A stretch of 52,431 nt of DNA from an uncultured Propionibacteriaceae bacterium (GCA_938012815.1 CALLVV010000095.1:1-52431), one strand, 5' to 3'; positions 42,462 through 50,826 are shown, numbered from the stretch's first letter. Notes: generated from the letters alone by a model not told the origin. Made by a program: numbers and translations.

Positions 42462-42498
42462 ACGACGGTGGCTCCGGAACGCCCGGAGCCACCGTCGT
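42462..42498. terminator. Bidirectional terminator between VWA gene and kinase gene
   Basis: ACGACGGTGGCTCCGG (42462-42477), loop AACGC, perfect 16-bp inverse CCGGAGCCACCGTCGT (42483-42498), then TTCGTT. It lies between two convergent genes (stop at 42449; stop at 42513) and can serve both. Confidence 0.85.
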
Positions 42499-42512
42499 TT
42501 CGTTCCGGTTTT

Positions 42513-43706
42513 TCAGTGCACGTACCAGAGGACCAGCAGGATCACCCCACCGAGGAGCAACAGCGCAGAGGTGGCGAGCAGCACCCGGTCCGCGACACGA
42601 CGTTTCCCCCTGCGTTTCCCGGGGGCGGGGACATCTGCTGGTGGGAGCGTCGCCAGCGCCCGTGTCGGCGGCGGGGCCGGGGCGGACGTGTGTGCGGGTT
42701 GGAGCGGGCCGGTCGGGGGAGTCTGTTGCTGGGGCGGGGGAACCGCTGAGGCTGGCTGCCGGGGCTGACCGGTCGGTGGGGAAGGCGGTCGCGGGGTTCC
42801 GGGAGTCACCGGGGAAGGGGCGGGATGCTGAGGGGACGTCGGTCCATGCGTCCCGGGGCGGCGGGACGTCGTCGTTGGTTTTTCAGAATTCAGCGGCTCC
42901 AGTTGCTGGAACACCTCGACGTCCCCGGCGGCGTCGTCCTGCCAGGCCAGTTCCGGGGCCTCCAGGCGTCGCAGGGCCTCCGGTATGCCCGGCCGCGCCT
43001 CGGGGCCGGGGGCAGTGAGGTCGCGGATCAGCGACCAGAGGCTCGCGGGGACGCTGTCGGGGGTGCCGTTGTTGAGGTCGATGTCGCGGGGACGGGCGCC
43101 GGTGAGCATTGAAGCGGCCACCATGCCGGCCGCGAACATGTCGACCGCGGGGGTCACGTCCCCGAGGGCCATCAGCTCGGGGGCCAGGTATCCGGGGGTG
43201 CCGTGAACCATGCCGGTTTCGGTGAGGCGTGGCCCGGTGAGGTCGACGGCGATCCCGAAGTCCGTCAGGTAGGCGTGGGGGCGTCCGGTTCCGGTGGCAT
43301 CCAGGAGGATGTTCGCCGGTTTGACGTCGCGGTGCACCAGGTGGGCGGCATGTACGGCCTGGAGGCCGGACAGAAGCTGTCGCAGGATCTCGGCTGCGAA
43401 GCGGGGAGGCAGGGATCCGTGGTCGCTGATCAGTGTCGCGAGTGAGCCCCCGGCGACGATGCGCATGGTGAACAGCACCTGGTTGTCCTCGCCGATCCAG
43501 CCGAGCGGGGCGATCACGTTCGGATGGTTCACCCTGAGTCCCTGTTCGCGGACGAAACGAAGCAGGGCCGAGGCGTCCGACTGCCGCAGCACCTTGGCGG
43601 CCACGACCCGGTTCAGTTTCAGGTCACGGGCGCGCCACACAGCACCCATGCCGCCCTCACCGATCAGGTCGATCAACTCGTAGCGTCCTCCGAAGACCTC
43701 ACCCAT
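42513..43706 (-). CDS. Serine/threonine protein kinase, C-terminal membrane anchor
   Basis: 397 residues. Kinase domain (about 8-260) with GEGGMGAVWRARD (P-loop), AAKVLRQ (Lys), LVHRDVKPANILLD (catalytic loop), TDFGIAVD (DFG) and GTPGYLAPELM (APE). Then a ~100-residue Pro-rich linker and one membrane helix (about 373-393) ending YVH, so the sensor domain found in PknB (PASTA) is absent. It phosphorylates Ser/Thr of cytoplasmic partners. The start overlaps the end of the HTH gene (43699-44127) by 8 nt, so the two are co-translated. Confidence 0.9.
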   Translation of the reverse strand: MGEVFGGRYELIDLIGEGGMGAVWRARDLKLNRVVAAKVLRQSDASALLRFVREQGLRVNHPNVIAPLGWIGEDNQVLFTMRIVAGGSLATLISDHGSLPPRFAAEILRQLLSGLQAVHAAHLVHRDVKPANILLDATGTGRPHAYLTDFGIAVDLTGPRLTETGMVHGTPGYLAPELMALGDVTPAVDMFAAGMVAASMLTGARPRDIDLNNGTPDSVPASLWSLIRDLTAPGPEARPGIPEALRRLEAPELAWQDDAAGDVEVFQQLEPLNSEKPTTTSRRPGTHGPTSPQHPAPSPVTPGTPRPPSPPTGQPRQPASAVPPPQQQTPPTGPLQPAHTSAPAPPPTRALATLPPADVPAPGKRRGKRRVADRVLLATSALLLLGGVILLVLWYVH

Positions 43707-44127
43707 GTTTGGCGGCGATCTTCAGCAGGCGGGCGAGTTCCGGGGCGGTGGTGAGCTCGGCGAGTCGCAGCAACTCCTCCGCGGGGGCCGCGTTGTGCAG
43801 TTCCCTGGCGGCTGGGTTCATGGAGGTGGAGATCGTGGGCGTGGCCTCCCGGATCTCCTTGAGGCGTTCCGCGCGCTGTGCCGTGGTCAGCTTCGGGGCC
43901 TGCTGGGCCAGCTCGGCGAGCGCCTGCAGACGTCCCAGCACCGCAGGGTTCCCGATCTTGGCCCGCTGCCCGGATAGCAGCTGCGACATCATGGGGGCCG
44001 ACAGTCCCAGGACCTGGGCCAGGCCTGCTTGGGTCAGTTCCAGGTCGCCCCGGATGCGTCTCGCGATGTCGGCGAGCGGCTCCCCGTAAAGCTGTCGTTG
44101 TCGTGCCAGGTTTTCCTCGATCGCCAT
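43699..44127 (-). CDS. XRE-type HTH DNA-binding protein coupled to the kinase
   Basis: 142 residues. An N-terminal helix (MAIEENLARQRQLYGEPLAD) is followed by an XRE-type HTH (about 25-60: LTQAGLAQVLGLSAPMMSQLLSG) and a C-terminal helix-rich half with TTAPELARLLKIAAKHG. The pairing of a DNA-binding protein of this type with a Ser/Thr kinase is seen in several Actinobacteria; the regulator is a plausible substrate, but this is inference. Overlaps the kinase start by 8 nt. Confidence 0.82.
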   Translation of the reverse strand: MAIEENLARQRQLYGEPLADIARRIRGDLELTQAGLAQVLGLSAPMMSQLLSGQRAKIGNPAVLGRLQALAELAQQAPKLTTAQRAERLKEIREATPTISTSMNPAARELHNAAPAEELLRLAELTTAPELARLLKIAAKHG

Positions 44128-44232
44128 CTCGCCTCCTTCGCCGACATCCTACGGGACGGACAATCGGCGGCGTTTCCCGGTTTGCCGGGACGCATCGGGT
44201 CCCGGCGGCCGGGGTGGTGGGCGTCCCGAGGG

Positions 44233-44598
44233 TCAGCGATGGAGGCGGCGGAGGAGGCACACCGCCACGGGAAACAGCAGCAGCCAGAAACCCGAGGCCG
44301 GCATGAGAACCACCCCAGTCAGTGTCAGCAGACCGAAGAGCACGATGAAGGACCACGGGATCGCCACCCCCGAGCGTTCCAGCCGTGTGGCGAGCAGGCC
44401 GATGGCGATCAATGCGAATCCCGTCACCAGGAACCAGAAGATCCGACCGTGGGCGGGCTGGGTGTCCCAGACCCCGATCAGGCCCGCGTCCGCCGCGTCG
44501 AGCAGAACCCGCCACCCGACGACGATGCCGAAGAGATTGTGGATGATTCCGATGATGACGAGGCTCCAGCCCACCAAGGGAAAAATTTTTGATTCCAT
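44233..44598 (-). CDS. DUF6463-like small membrane protein
   Basis: 121 residues from ATG 44598; four helices (about 7-27, 50-70, 78-98, 100-115). Segments WSLVIIGIIHNLFGIVVGW and HGRIFWFLVTGFALIAIG are typical of DUF6463, which is often next to a TetR gene, as here. Function unknown. The start codon lies inside a 26-bp palindrome that is likely the TetR operator. An in-frame TTG 6 nt upstream is a less likely start. Confidence 0.75.
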   Translation of the reverse strand: MESKIFPLVGWSLVIIGIIHNLFGIVVGWRVLLDAADAGLIGVWDTQPAHGRIFWFLVTGFALIAIGLLATRLERSGVAIPWSFIVLFGLLTLTGVVLMPASGFWLLLFPVAVCLLRRLHR

Positions 44599-44609
44599 GA
44601 TCAAAAATT
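44584..44609. promoter_or_regulatory. Palindromic operator between DUF6463 and TetR genes
   Basis: AATTTTTGAT, spacer TCCATG, ATCAAAAATT: perfect 10-bp arms. It covers the start codon of the DUF6463 gene and lies just upstream of the TetR gene. Size and place fit a TetR dimer site for autoregulation and control of the membrane protein. Confidence 0.65.
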
Positions 44610-44635
44610 AGCACGGGGTGGGTACGATTGCTGCC

Positions 44636-45280
44636 GTGGGAAGGCCGTCGAAATTCAACGAGGAGACGCTGCTGGATGCTGCGCTGACGGTGGTCGCCCG
44701 GGACGGGAAGGCCGCCACCACGGCTGACGTCGCGGCCGCCGTGGGGGCCAGGGTCGGGTCGCTCTACTACCGGTTTGCGAACCGGGAGGTGCTGATGCTG
44801 GCGTTGTGGGTGCGCAGCATCAGGCGGTTCCAGATCGATTTCCTGGCTGCCGCCGGGTCGTCCGGGGATCCCGGGGAGGCGCTCGCCGCGGCCGCCGTCG
44901 CCATTCCCCGTTACTGTCGCGAGCATCCCGGCGAGGCCAGGTCCTTGACGCTTTTCCGTCATGAGGAGGTGCTGGCGCGCCTGGAGGCCGGTGACGACGA
45001 GCTTGCCGCCTGCCCCGGCGACCTGCGGGAGGCGGTCCGGGGGCTCAACGACGAGGTCCTGGCGGTGATGGCGGACTTGACCCGGCGGCGTTTTGGGTCC
45101 TTGGAACCCCTGGAGCTGGTGCGGATCGCGGTCCAGCAGACCACCTACGGCCTGGTGCGTCCCTTCCTCGGGGCAGGCGCTGGGCCGATGCCCGCCTGGC
45201 TGGACGACGTGGTGGCGGCCATGGTTCCCGCGGCCCTGGCGGTCGCGGATCGCCCGGGATGGTCCGAGGGATGTGGGTGA
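44636..45280 (+). CDS. TetR family transcriptional regulator
   Basis: 214 residues from GTG 44636 (VGRPSKFNEETLLDAAL). An in-frame GTG at 44618 would add MGTIAA and no site is seen for either, so the transcript may be leaderless or nearly so. The HTH is DGKAATTADVAAAVGARVGSLYYRFANRE, the usual TetR N-terminus; the C-terminal ligand domain has no recognised class. It is divergent from the DUF6463 gene across the palindrome at 44584-44609. Confidence 0.86.
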   Translation: MGRPSKFNEETLLDAALTVVARDGKAATTADVAAAVGARVGSLYYRFANREVLMLALWVRSIRRFQIDFLAAAGSSGDPGEALAAAAVAIPRYCREHPGEARSLTLFRHEEVLARLEAGDDELAACPGDLREAVRGLNDEVLAVMADLTRRRFGSLEPLELVRIAVQQTTYGLVRPFLGAGAGPMPAWLDDVVAAMVPAALAVADRPGWSEGCG

Positions 45281-45427
45281 CGCCGGGCGCCTGTCCAATT
45301 GCCGGACGCCAGCGCTGTGGCGCAGGCGGTTGACTGTAAATGCTGGCGTTCGTCTGCGTCGGGTGGGCCGGCGGATTGCGGGAAGACCGGTGAACCGGGG
45401 TGGGGCGGGCGGTTCTCCGGGAAAGGC

Positions 45428-45455
45428 CGAGCCCCGGTGCGGACACCGGGGCTCG
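45428..45455 (-). terminator. Hairpin terminator of tRNA-Ser
   Basis: CGAGCCCCGGTG, loop CGGA, CACCGGGGCTCG: 12 perfect pairs. On the minus strand it lies 17 nt after the CCA end of the tRNA and is followed by CCTTTCCC. Confidence 0.65.
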
Positions 45456-45474
45456 GGTGATGTGATTCTTGTGG

Positions 45475-45559
45475 CGGAGGATACGAGATTCGAACTCGTG
45501 AGGGCGTGAACCCAACCCGCTTTCCAAGCGAGCGCCATAGGCCTCTAGGCGAATCCTCC
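45475..45559 (-). tRNA. tRNA-Ser (anticodon GGA)
   Basis: 85 nt with the long variable arm of tRNA-Ser. Acceptor GGAGGAT pairs with ATCCTCC, anticodon loop CTTGGAAAG region gives GGA, T-arm GAGTTCGAATCTC. Discriminator G and encoded CCA at 45472-45474 on the plus scale. Confidence 0.95.
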
Positions 45560-45607
45560 GCGGGGAACCCTACCCGAGGACCCGGGACTGGGCAAACTCG
45601 GCCGGTC

Positions 45608-47011
45608 TCAGTGGTGGAAACCGGACTGCCTGGTGATCGCCGGCATGGGGGCCGTCAGGGCGTTCAGGTGGTCGACCTCACAGCGGAGGTCGTCGAGGAA
45701 GGCGTGGGCCAGGTCGTGGCTGAAACCGTTGCGGACCACGACGCGCTGCACCAGCTCGTTGGCCAGGTCATCGGGTAGGGGATAGGTGGGCACCAGCCAC
45801 CCCTTCATCCGCAGCCGGTCGGAGAGGTCGTGCAGGCCCCAGTTGCGGCCGGGGCGTTGCGTGAGGCGCCAGGCGAAGACGGGAATGTCGGTGCCGTCGC
45901 TGCACAGCTCGAAGTCGTCCATGGCGCCGATCTCGCCTGACAGGAAGGTGGCAACCGACCGTGACGTCTCGTGGACGCGCCGGTACCCGTCGAAACCGAG
46001 CCGCAGGAACAAGTAGTACTGCAGCAGCACCTGCGATCCGGGGCGGGAGAAGTTCAGCGCGAAGGTCGGCATGTCGCCTCCCAGGTAGCTGACCCGGAAC
46101 ACCAGATCCTCGGGCAGGTCGTCGGCGGTGCGCCACACCACCCACCCCAGACCCGGGTACACGAGCCCGTACTTGTGTCCCGAGGTGTTGATGGAGACCA
46201 CCCGTTCCAGCCGGAAGTCCCATTCCAGGTCCGGCTGCAGGAAGGGTGCCACCATGGCCCCCGACGCGCCGTCGACGTGGATCTTGACGTCGAGTCCGGT
46301 TTCGGCTTGGACACGGTCCAGGGCGGCCGCGATCCCGGCGACCGGTTCGTAGCGCCCCGTGTAGGTGATTCCCATGATCGCGACCACACCGATGGTGTTC
46401 TCGTCGACGTAGTGCTCCAGGTCGTGGCCGTCGAATATCGGATGTTCCCGGCTGACCGGCACGTAGCGCGCCTCCACGTCCCAGTAGTTGCAGAACTTCT
46501 CCCAGCACACCTGCACGGCGCTGGACATCACCAGGTTGGGGCGATCCGCGGATTTCCCGGCGGCGCGGCGGGCCTGCTGCCAGCGACGCTTCAACGCCAG
46601 GCCGCCCAGCATCGCCGCCTCCGACGATCCGATCGTCGAGGTTCCGATCGTGTGTTCCGGGTCGGGGGAGTGCCACAGGTCCGCGAGCATTCGCCAGCAG
46701 CGGGTCTCGATCTCCGCGGTGCGGGGGTACTCGTCCTTGTCGATCATGTTCTTGTCCGCCGACTCCAACGCCAGGCGGTTGGCGTGATCGTCCATCCAGG
46801 TGCCGACGAAGGTGGCCAGGTTGAGGCGGGCGTTGCCGTCGAGCATCGCCTCGTCGTGGACGATCTGGTAGGCGGTTTCCGGCAGCGACTCGCCCTGGGG
46901 CAGGCGGGTGCGCGGCAGCTCGGTGGCCTCACCCGGCCGGGCGAAGAGGGGATTCAACTCCACCTGGCGCGTGCCGGCGGATGCGGTGCGGTGGGGGTGT
47001 GACGGGCTCAT
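45608..47011 (-). CDS. gadB: Glutamate decarboxylase
   Basis: 467 residues (E. coli GadB has 466). PLP enzyme that turns glutamate to GABA and consumes a proton. PLP Lys280 is in SGHKYG, and the PLP pyridine Asp247 in HVDGAS. Further family segments: TIGSSEAAMLGGLALKRRW, GGDMPTFALNFSRPGSQVL and FVGTWMDDHAN. The C-terminus ends SGFHH, reminiscent of the C-terminal His of E. coli GadB that locks the enzyme at neutral pH. ATG 47011 has GAGGTGG upstream. It follows the antiporter gene by 99 nt; no gadC is seen. Confidence 0.94.
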   Translation of the reverse strand: MSPSHPHRTASAGTRQVELNPLFARPGEATELPRTRLPQGESLPETAYQIVHDEAMLDGNARLNLATFVGTWMDDHANRLALESADKNMIDKDEYPRTAEIETRCWRMLADLWHSPDPEHTIGTSTIGSSEAAMLGGLALKRRWQQARRAAGKSADRPNLVMSSAVQVCWEKFCNYWDVEARYVPVSREHPIFDGHDLEHYVDENTIGVVAIMGITYTGRYEPVAGIAAALDRVQAETGLDVKIHVDGASGAMVAPFLQPDLEWDFRLERVVSINTSGHKYGLVYPGLGWVVWRTADDLPEDLVFRVSYLGGDMPTFALNFSRPGSQVLLQYYLFLRLGFDGYRRVHETSRSVATFLSGEIGAMDDFELCSDGTDIPVFAWRLTQRPGRNWGLHDLSDRLRMKGWLVPTYPLPDDLANELVQRVVVRNGFSHDLAHAFLDDLRCEVDHLNALTAPMPAITRQSGFHH

Positions 47012-47110
47012 GGCCACCTCGATTCGTTCCGGCGAGGGGTCTGACCCTCGCATGCTCCGGGGATGAACCGATCCTGCCTCACCGAGCCAAAGACGTCCCG
47101 GAGCCGGGGA

Positions 47111-48454
47111 TCAGAGCACCATGGCAGCCACCCAGCCCGCGGCCAGCAGCGGCAGGTTGAAGTGCAGGAAGGTGGGGATGACGGTGTCGCGCATGTGGTC
47201 GTGCTGGCCGTCGGCGTTCAGGCCTGCGGTGGGGCCGAGGGTCGAGTCGGAGGCGGGGGAACCCGCGTCGCCCAGCGCTCCTGCCGTGCCGATGATGGAG
47301 ACGGTGGCCAGGGGTGAGAAACCCAGCGCCACGCACAGCGGGACGTAGATCGCGGTGATGATCGGCAGGGTGGAGAACGACGACCCGATGCCCATCGTCA
47401 CGAGCAGACCGACCAGGAGCATCGCGAAGGCCGCCATCGCCTTGTTGTCGCCGAACAGTCCGGCGGTGGCCTGGACGAGGGGTTCGACCTGCCCGGAGGC
47501 CTTCATCACCGACGCGAAACCCTGCGCGGTGATCATGATGAAACCGATCAACGCCATCATGCGCATCCCCGAGGTGAACACCTCGTCGGCCTCCAGGCGT
47601 CGCACCACGCCCGTCGCGATGAAGACGAACAGTCCCACCAGGGCGCCGACGAGGAGCGGATCGGCCTTGGAATTGGTGATCGTCAGCCACGACTGGATGA
47701 TGAAACTGGCGCCAATCGCGACCACGGCGACGACCACCTTCGGTGTGCTCACCTCCGTCGGGGCAGCGACGTCGACCTTCGCGTCGGGGTCGTAGTCGCG
47801 GGGCTTGCGGTAGGTCACCAGGACCGCGATCAGCAACCCTGCGACCATGCCGAGCGCAGGAATGCCCATGGCCACCATCACGTTGACGCCGTCGACATCG
47901 AGCCCGGCCTTCGCGATGTTGCCCAGCAGGATGTCCTCCAGGAAGATCTTCCCGAACCCGAGCGGCAGATACATGTAGGTGGTGACCAGGCCGAAGGTGA
48001 TGATGCAGGCCACGGCGCGACGGTCGAGTCGCAGCTGGGTCATGATCGCCAGCAGCGGCGGGATCAGCAACGGAATGAACGCGATGTGCACGGGAACCAG
48101 GTTCTGGCTCATCACGGCCATCGCTGCGATACCCGCGAGCATGCCCCATTTCACCCAGAACACGGTTTTCTGTCCGGAGCTCTGACTGTCGAGCCGGCGG
48201 ATGAGGGAATCGGCGAGCAGCTGCGTCAAACCGGAGTGGGCGACGGCCATGGCGAAGGCCCCGAGCAGGGCATAGGACAGGGCGATGCGCGCGCCACCGG
48301 CCAGACCCTCCTGGAAGGCGACCATCGTCGCCTCCAGGCCGATCCCGGAGAGCAGGCCACCTGCCAGCGCCCCCAAGAACAGCGACAGGACGACATGCAC
48401 CCGGAAGGTGGCGAGAATCAGCATCACGAGGACTGCAGCGACAACGGCATTCAT
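47111..48454 (-). CDS. Na+/H+ antiporter family protein (ion transporter superfamily)
   Basis: 447 residues, about 11-12 membrane helices. Start ATG 48454 with AGGGG about 8 nt upstream. Segments MAVAHSGLTQLLADSLIRRL, AVMSQNLVPVHIAFIPLLIPPLL, MGIGSSFSTLPIITAIYVPLC and GDAGSPASDSTLGPTAGLNADGQHDH match Na+/H+ antiporter (NhaC-like) family members. Transported species is unproved: homologues also carry amino acids or dicarboxylates. It is directly upstream of gadB, so it may supply exchange or pH balance for glutamate decarboxylation. Confidence 0.83.
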   Translation of the reverse strand: MNAVVAAVLVMLILATFRVHVVLSLFLGALAGGLLSGIGLEATMVAFQEGLAGGARIALSYALLGAFAMAVAHSGLTQLLADSLIRRLDSQSSGQKTVFWVKWGMLAGIAAMAVMSQNLVPVHIAFIPLLIPPLLAIMTQLRLDRRAVACIITFGLVTTYMYLPLGFGKIFLEDILLGNIAKAGLDVDGVNVMVAMGIPALGMVAGLLIAVLVTYRKPRDYDPDAKVDVAAPTEVSTPKVVVAVVAIGASFIIQSWLTITNSKADPLLVGALVGLFVFIATGVVRRLEADEVFTSGMRMMALIGFIMITAQGFASVMKASGQVEPLVQATAGLFGDNKAMAAFAMLLVGLLVTMGIGSSFSTLPIITAIYVPLCVALGFSPLATVSIIGTAGALGDAGSPASDSTLGPTAGLNADGQHDHMRDTVIPTFLHFNLPLLAAGWVAAMVL

Positions 48455-48534
48455 TTCAGAACCCCTCAAACGGCGATGGTAGGAGCTTAAAGGGTGTGCT
48501 GCACCTGAAACTGATCGACTCGAGGTCACCCCGG

Positions 48535-48590
48535 CCAAGTTGGTTGAGTCGGTCTGTGAGCGTCAGCGAGTGGGTCGTGTCGAAACCATA
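48535..48590. repeat. Degraded copy of the GGTTGAGCC interspersed repeat
   Basis: AAGTTGGTTGAGTCGGTCTG is followed by GTGTCGAAACCA, the tail form seen in actinobacterial interspersed repeats (TGGTTGAGCC...GTCGAAACCA). Sits between the antiporter gene and the SRP RNA. Confidence 0.6.
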
Positions 48591-48639
48591 GTGTCCTTGA
48601 GGTCGTCTTCGGGGTTCTGCCTCATGTACACTCATGCGT

Positions 48640-48728
48640 GGTTCCTCGCGCGGCGGTACTCTCGCCCAATTCCCCCAGGGCCGGAAGGCAGCAAGGGTAA
48701 GTGAGCTCTTCCGGGTGCGCGAGGGGCC
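48640..48728 (+). ncRNA. ffs: Signal recognition particle 4.5S RNA (small bacterial type)
   Basis: The conserved apical loop region CAGGGCCGGAAGGCAGCA is present, within arms GGTTCCTCGCGC (48640-48651) and GCGCGAGGGGCC (48717-48728) that pair over 12 bp. TTTTC follows as terminator. A -10 like TACACT is at 48627-48632. 89 nt, short bacterial form without Alu domain. Confidence 0.92.
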
Positions 48729-48749
48729 TTTTCTTCTGTCACGGGATGG

Positions 48750-49508
48750 TCAGCGATTCCCCAGCTCCAGCCGACCCCAGGACCGCGTCGTGAGGATGGT
48801 TCCCGCGAGGCCCGCCGCCAGTGGGAGCAGTAGGGCGAGGGGCGGTGTGTTGCCGCCCGGGGTGGCCCACAGGATGGGGGCCGCCCACGGGATGAGATCC
48901 CCGATGCCGAGACCGATGGCCAGGTTGGTGACGATCACGATCCCCAGGGCGGCCGCGATCCCCGCCAGGTAGCCGCGTCCGAGGGTCGCGAACCACGCCA
49001 TGGGCAGCGCGCCGGCCCCGAGGAGTACACCGACCAGGGTGATGGCTCCCGCGCAGCCCACAGCCCCGGTGACGGGCAGGCCCAGGCAGATGCCCGCCAG
49101 GGCCGTCAGTGCGCCGGAGGCGACGGCCAGCGCCGCGGACCATGCGGCGATGACGAGCAGTTTCGCCAGAGCGATCGTGCCCGGGCCGACAGGAAGGGCG
49201 AACAGACCCACCACGGTGCCATCGGTGAACTCCCGGCCCACCAGCCAGGACGCGACGATCCCGGCGGCGAGCAGGACGGCGACCCCGGTTCCCATGGCCG
49301 CCAGCCCCGTCAAACCGGGCCAGCCTACGGTGGTCATGAGCCCGGCCGCCTTCGTGCCCACCTGGGTGTCGGGGGCCAGCGTCGCGGCCGCATACCCGCC
49401 CGCGGAGATGGCCACCACCAGGACCAGGGTCGTTGCCGTCGCCACTCGGGTCACGGCCGACCGTATGAGTTTGCGGGCCTCGATGCCCACCACGTGGCCG
49501 GGGATCAT
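48750..49508 (-). CDS. ABC transporter permease (ABC-2 type)
   Basis: 252 residues with six helices. N-terminus MIPGHVVGIEARKLIRSAVTRVATA and the segment LVGREFTDGTVVGLFALPVGPGTIALAK (read in parts) are usual for ABC-2 exporters. ATG 49508 overlaps the stop of the ATPase gene. Likely exports a drug, peptide or lipid; substrate unknown. Confidence 0.84.
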   Translation of the reverse strand: MIPGHVVGIEARKLIRSAVTRVATATTLVLVVAISAGGYAAATLAPDTQVGTKAAGLMTTVGWPGLTGLAAMGTGVAVLLAAGIVASWLVGREFTDGTVVGLFALPVGPGTIALAKLLVIAAWSAALAVASGALTALAGICLGLPVTGAVGCAGAITLVGVLLGAGALPMAWFATLGRGYLAGIAAALGIVIVTNLAIGLGIGDLIPWAAPILWATPGGNTPPLALLLPLAAGLAGTILTTRSWGRLELGNR

Positions 49509-50242
49509 CGTTTCCTCTCCTTCTTCTCGTGCTCTTCGGCGGCCAGCACGGTCCGGAAGAACCTGGCCTCCAGATCGGGTCCCGTGGGGGTGAGGGAGTC
49601 GATGACGCGACCGGCGTGCAGCACGTCGACGCGATGCGCGATCCGCGCCAGCTCGTCGAAGTGGTGGCTCGTCACCAGAACGGCCATGCCGTCACGGGTC
49701 AGATCCGCGATGATCCCGCGCAGCCCGGCGGTGGCCAGCGGGTCGAGGGCGTTCGTCGGTTCGTCGAGGACCAGCAACCGGGGTCGGTGGGCCATGGCCG
49801 CCACCAACCCGATCTTCTGCCGGGTACCCAGCGACAGGCGACGTGCCGGGACGTCCAGCCAGTCGCCCAGCCCGAGAAGATCGGCGAGTCCGGCGATGTG
49901 ATCCGCGACGTGCCGGGGGTCGTGGCCGTGCAGGGTGACGGAGGCGAGGATGTTCTGCCGGGCCGTCAGCTCGGGATAGGAGAACGGGATCTCCACCAGG
50001 TGCCCGACCGCGCCCCACGGTTCACCGCCGGAGGTCCGGGCGTCGTGTCCCAGGACCTCGGTGCTCCCGGACCCGGGCCGCAGCATGCCCAGGGCGACGC
50101 GCAGGGCGGTCGTCTTCCCGGCGCCGTTCAGGCCCACCAGTGCCAGGCACTCACCGGGGTTGACGACCAGTTCCAGGTCGTCGAGAACCCGTCGGCCTCG
50201 CAGGTCGCGGGTGATGCCCCGGAGGGCCAGCGCGGGACTCAC
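49505..50242 (-). CDS. ABC transporter ATP-binding protein
   Basis: 245 residues. Walker A GLNGAGKTT, Q-loop region YPELTARQNILASVTL, signature LSLGTRQKIGLVAAM, Walker B LLVLDEPTNALDP, H-loop TSHHFDEL. The C-terminal part is short, typical for exporters. GTG 50242 overlaps the stop of the TetR gene. Confidence 0.9.
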   Translation of the reverse strand: MSPALALRGITRDLRGRRVLDDLELVVNPGECLALVGLNGAGKTTALRVALGMLRPGSGSTEVLGHDARTSGGEPWGAVGHLVEIPFSYPELTARQNILASVTLHGHDPRHVADHIAGLADLLGLGDWLDVPARRLSLGTRQKIGLVAAMAHRPRLLVLDEPTNALDPLATAGLRGIIADLTRDGMAVLVTSHHFDELARIAHRVDVLHAGRVIDSLTPTGPDLEARFFRTVLAAEEHEKKERKR

Positions 50243-50811
50243 CGCGTCTCTCCCAGCAGGAGCTCCAGACCCTCCCGCAGGGCCTGGATCGCCGGTTCGT
50301 CCGCCGGTTCATCCGCCCAGGCCAGGAGCAGGGACGTCGCGGCACCGATCACGGCCCCCGCTGCCACGCAGGCCTCGCGAGGCCTGGTGTCCTGCGTCGT
50401 CAACGCTTCGCGGATCGCGTCCCGGGTGGCCTGCCCGGAGGCCCATGCCGCCGACCGCAGCGAGTCGGTGGTGGCGATCAGCTCGATGCGTTCCCGGAAC
50501 TCCTGTGAGCCCAGCTCGGCCTCGGCGGCGGGGTCGTCGAGGGCGGCGAGCAATCCGCGCACGGCGCGTTCCAGGGGCGGGAGTTCTTCGGGCTGGGCGG
50601 CGGCCGCGGTCGCGATGAGGGGGTCGAACAGGTCGCCGACGACCACGGACTCCTTGGTGGGGAAGTGTCGGAAGAAGGTCATGTGGGAAACCCCCGCGGC
50701 TCTCGCGATCTGCGTGACGGAGGTCTGGGCATAGCCGTGTCGGTGGAACAGGTCCAAGGCGGTCTCCCGGAGCCTGGCCCGGGTTCGGGTAGGAACGGAT
50801 CTCACCCTCAT
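50239..50811 (-). CDS. TetR family regulator of the ABC exporter operon
   Basis: 190 residues. HTH: LDLFHRHGYAQTSVTQIARAAGVSHMTFFRHFPTKE. First gene of a three-gene operon with the ATP-binding protein and permease, each overlapping the next by 4 nt. A palindrome GTTAGC-A-GCTAAC lies 3 nt upstream of the ATG at 50811 and is a likely operator. Confidence 0.88.
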   Translation of the reverse strand: MRVRSVPTRTRARLRETALDLFHRHGYAQTSVTQIARAAGVSHMTFFRHFPTKESVVVGDLFDPLIATAAAAQPEELPPLERAVRGLLAALDDPAAEAELGSQEFRERIELIATTDSLRSAAWASGQATRDAIREALTTQDTRPREACVAAGAVIGAATSLLLAWADEPADEPAIQALREGLELLLGETR

Positions 50812-50813
50812 AT

Positions 50814-50826
50814 GTTAGCAGCTAAC
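50814..50826. promoter_or_regulatory. Candidate TetR operator
   Basis: GTTAGC, A, GCTAAC: perfect 6-bp arms. Immediately upstream of the TetR start codon (50811), in the gap to the divergent dnaX gene, so it could affect both. Confidence 0.5.

Noticed and set aside
43673..45538. 621-codon minus-strand frame across HTH, DUF6463 and TetR genes
   Set aside because: Crosses the tRNA-Ser and several clear genes in other frames; no domain.
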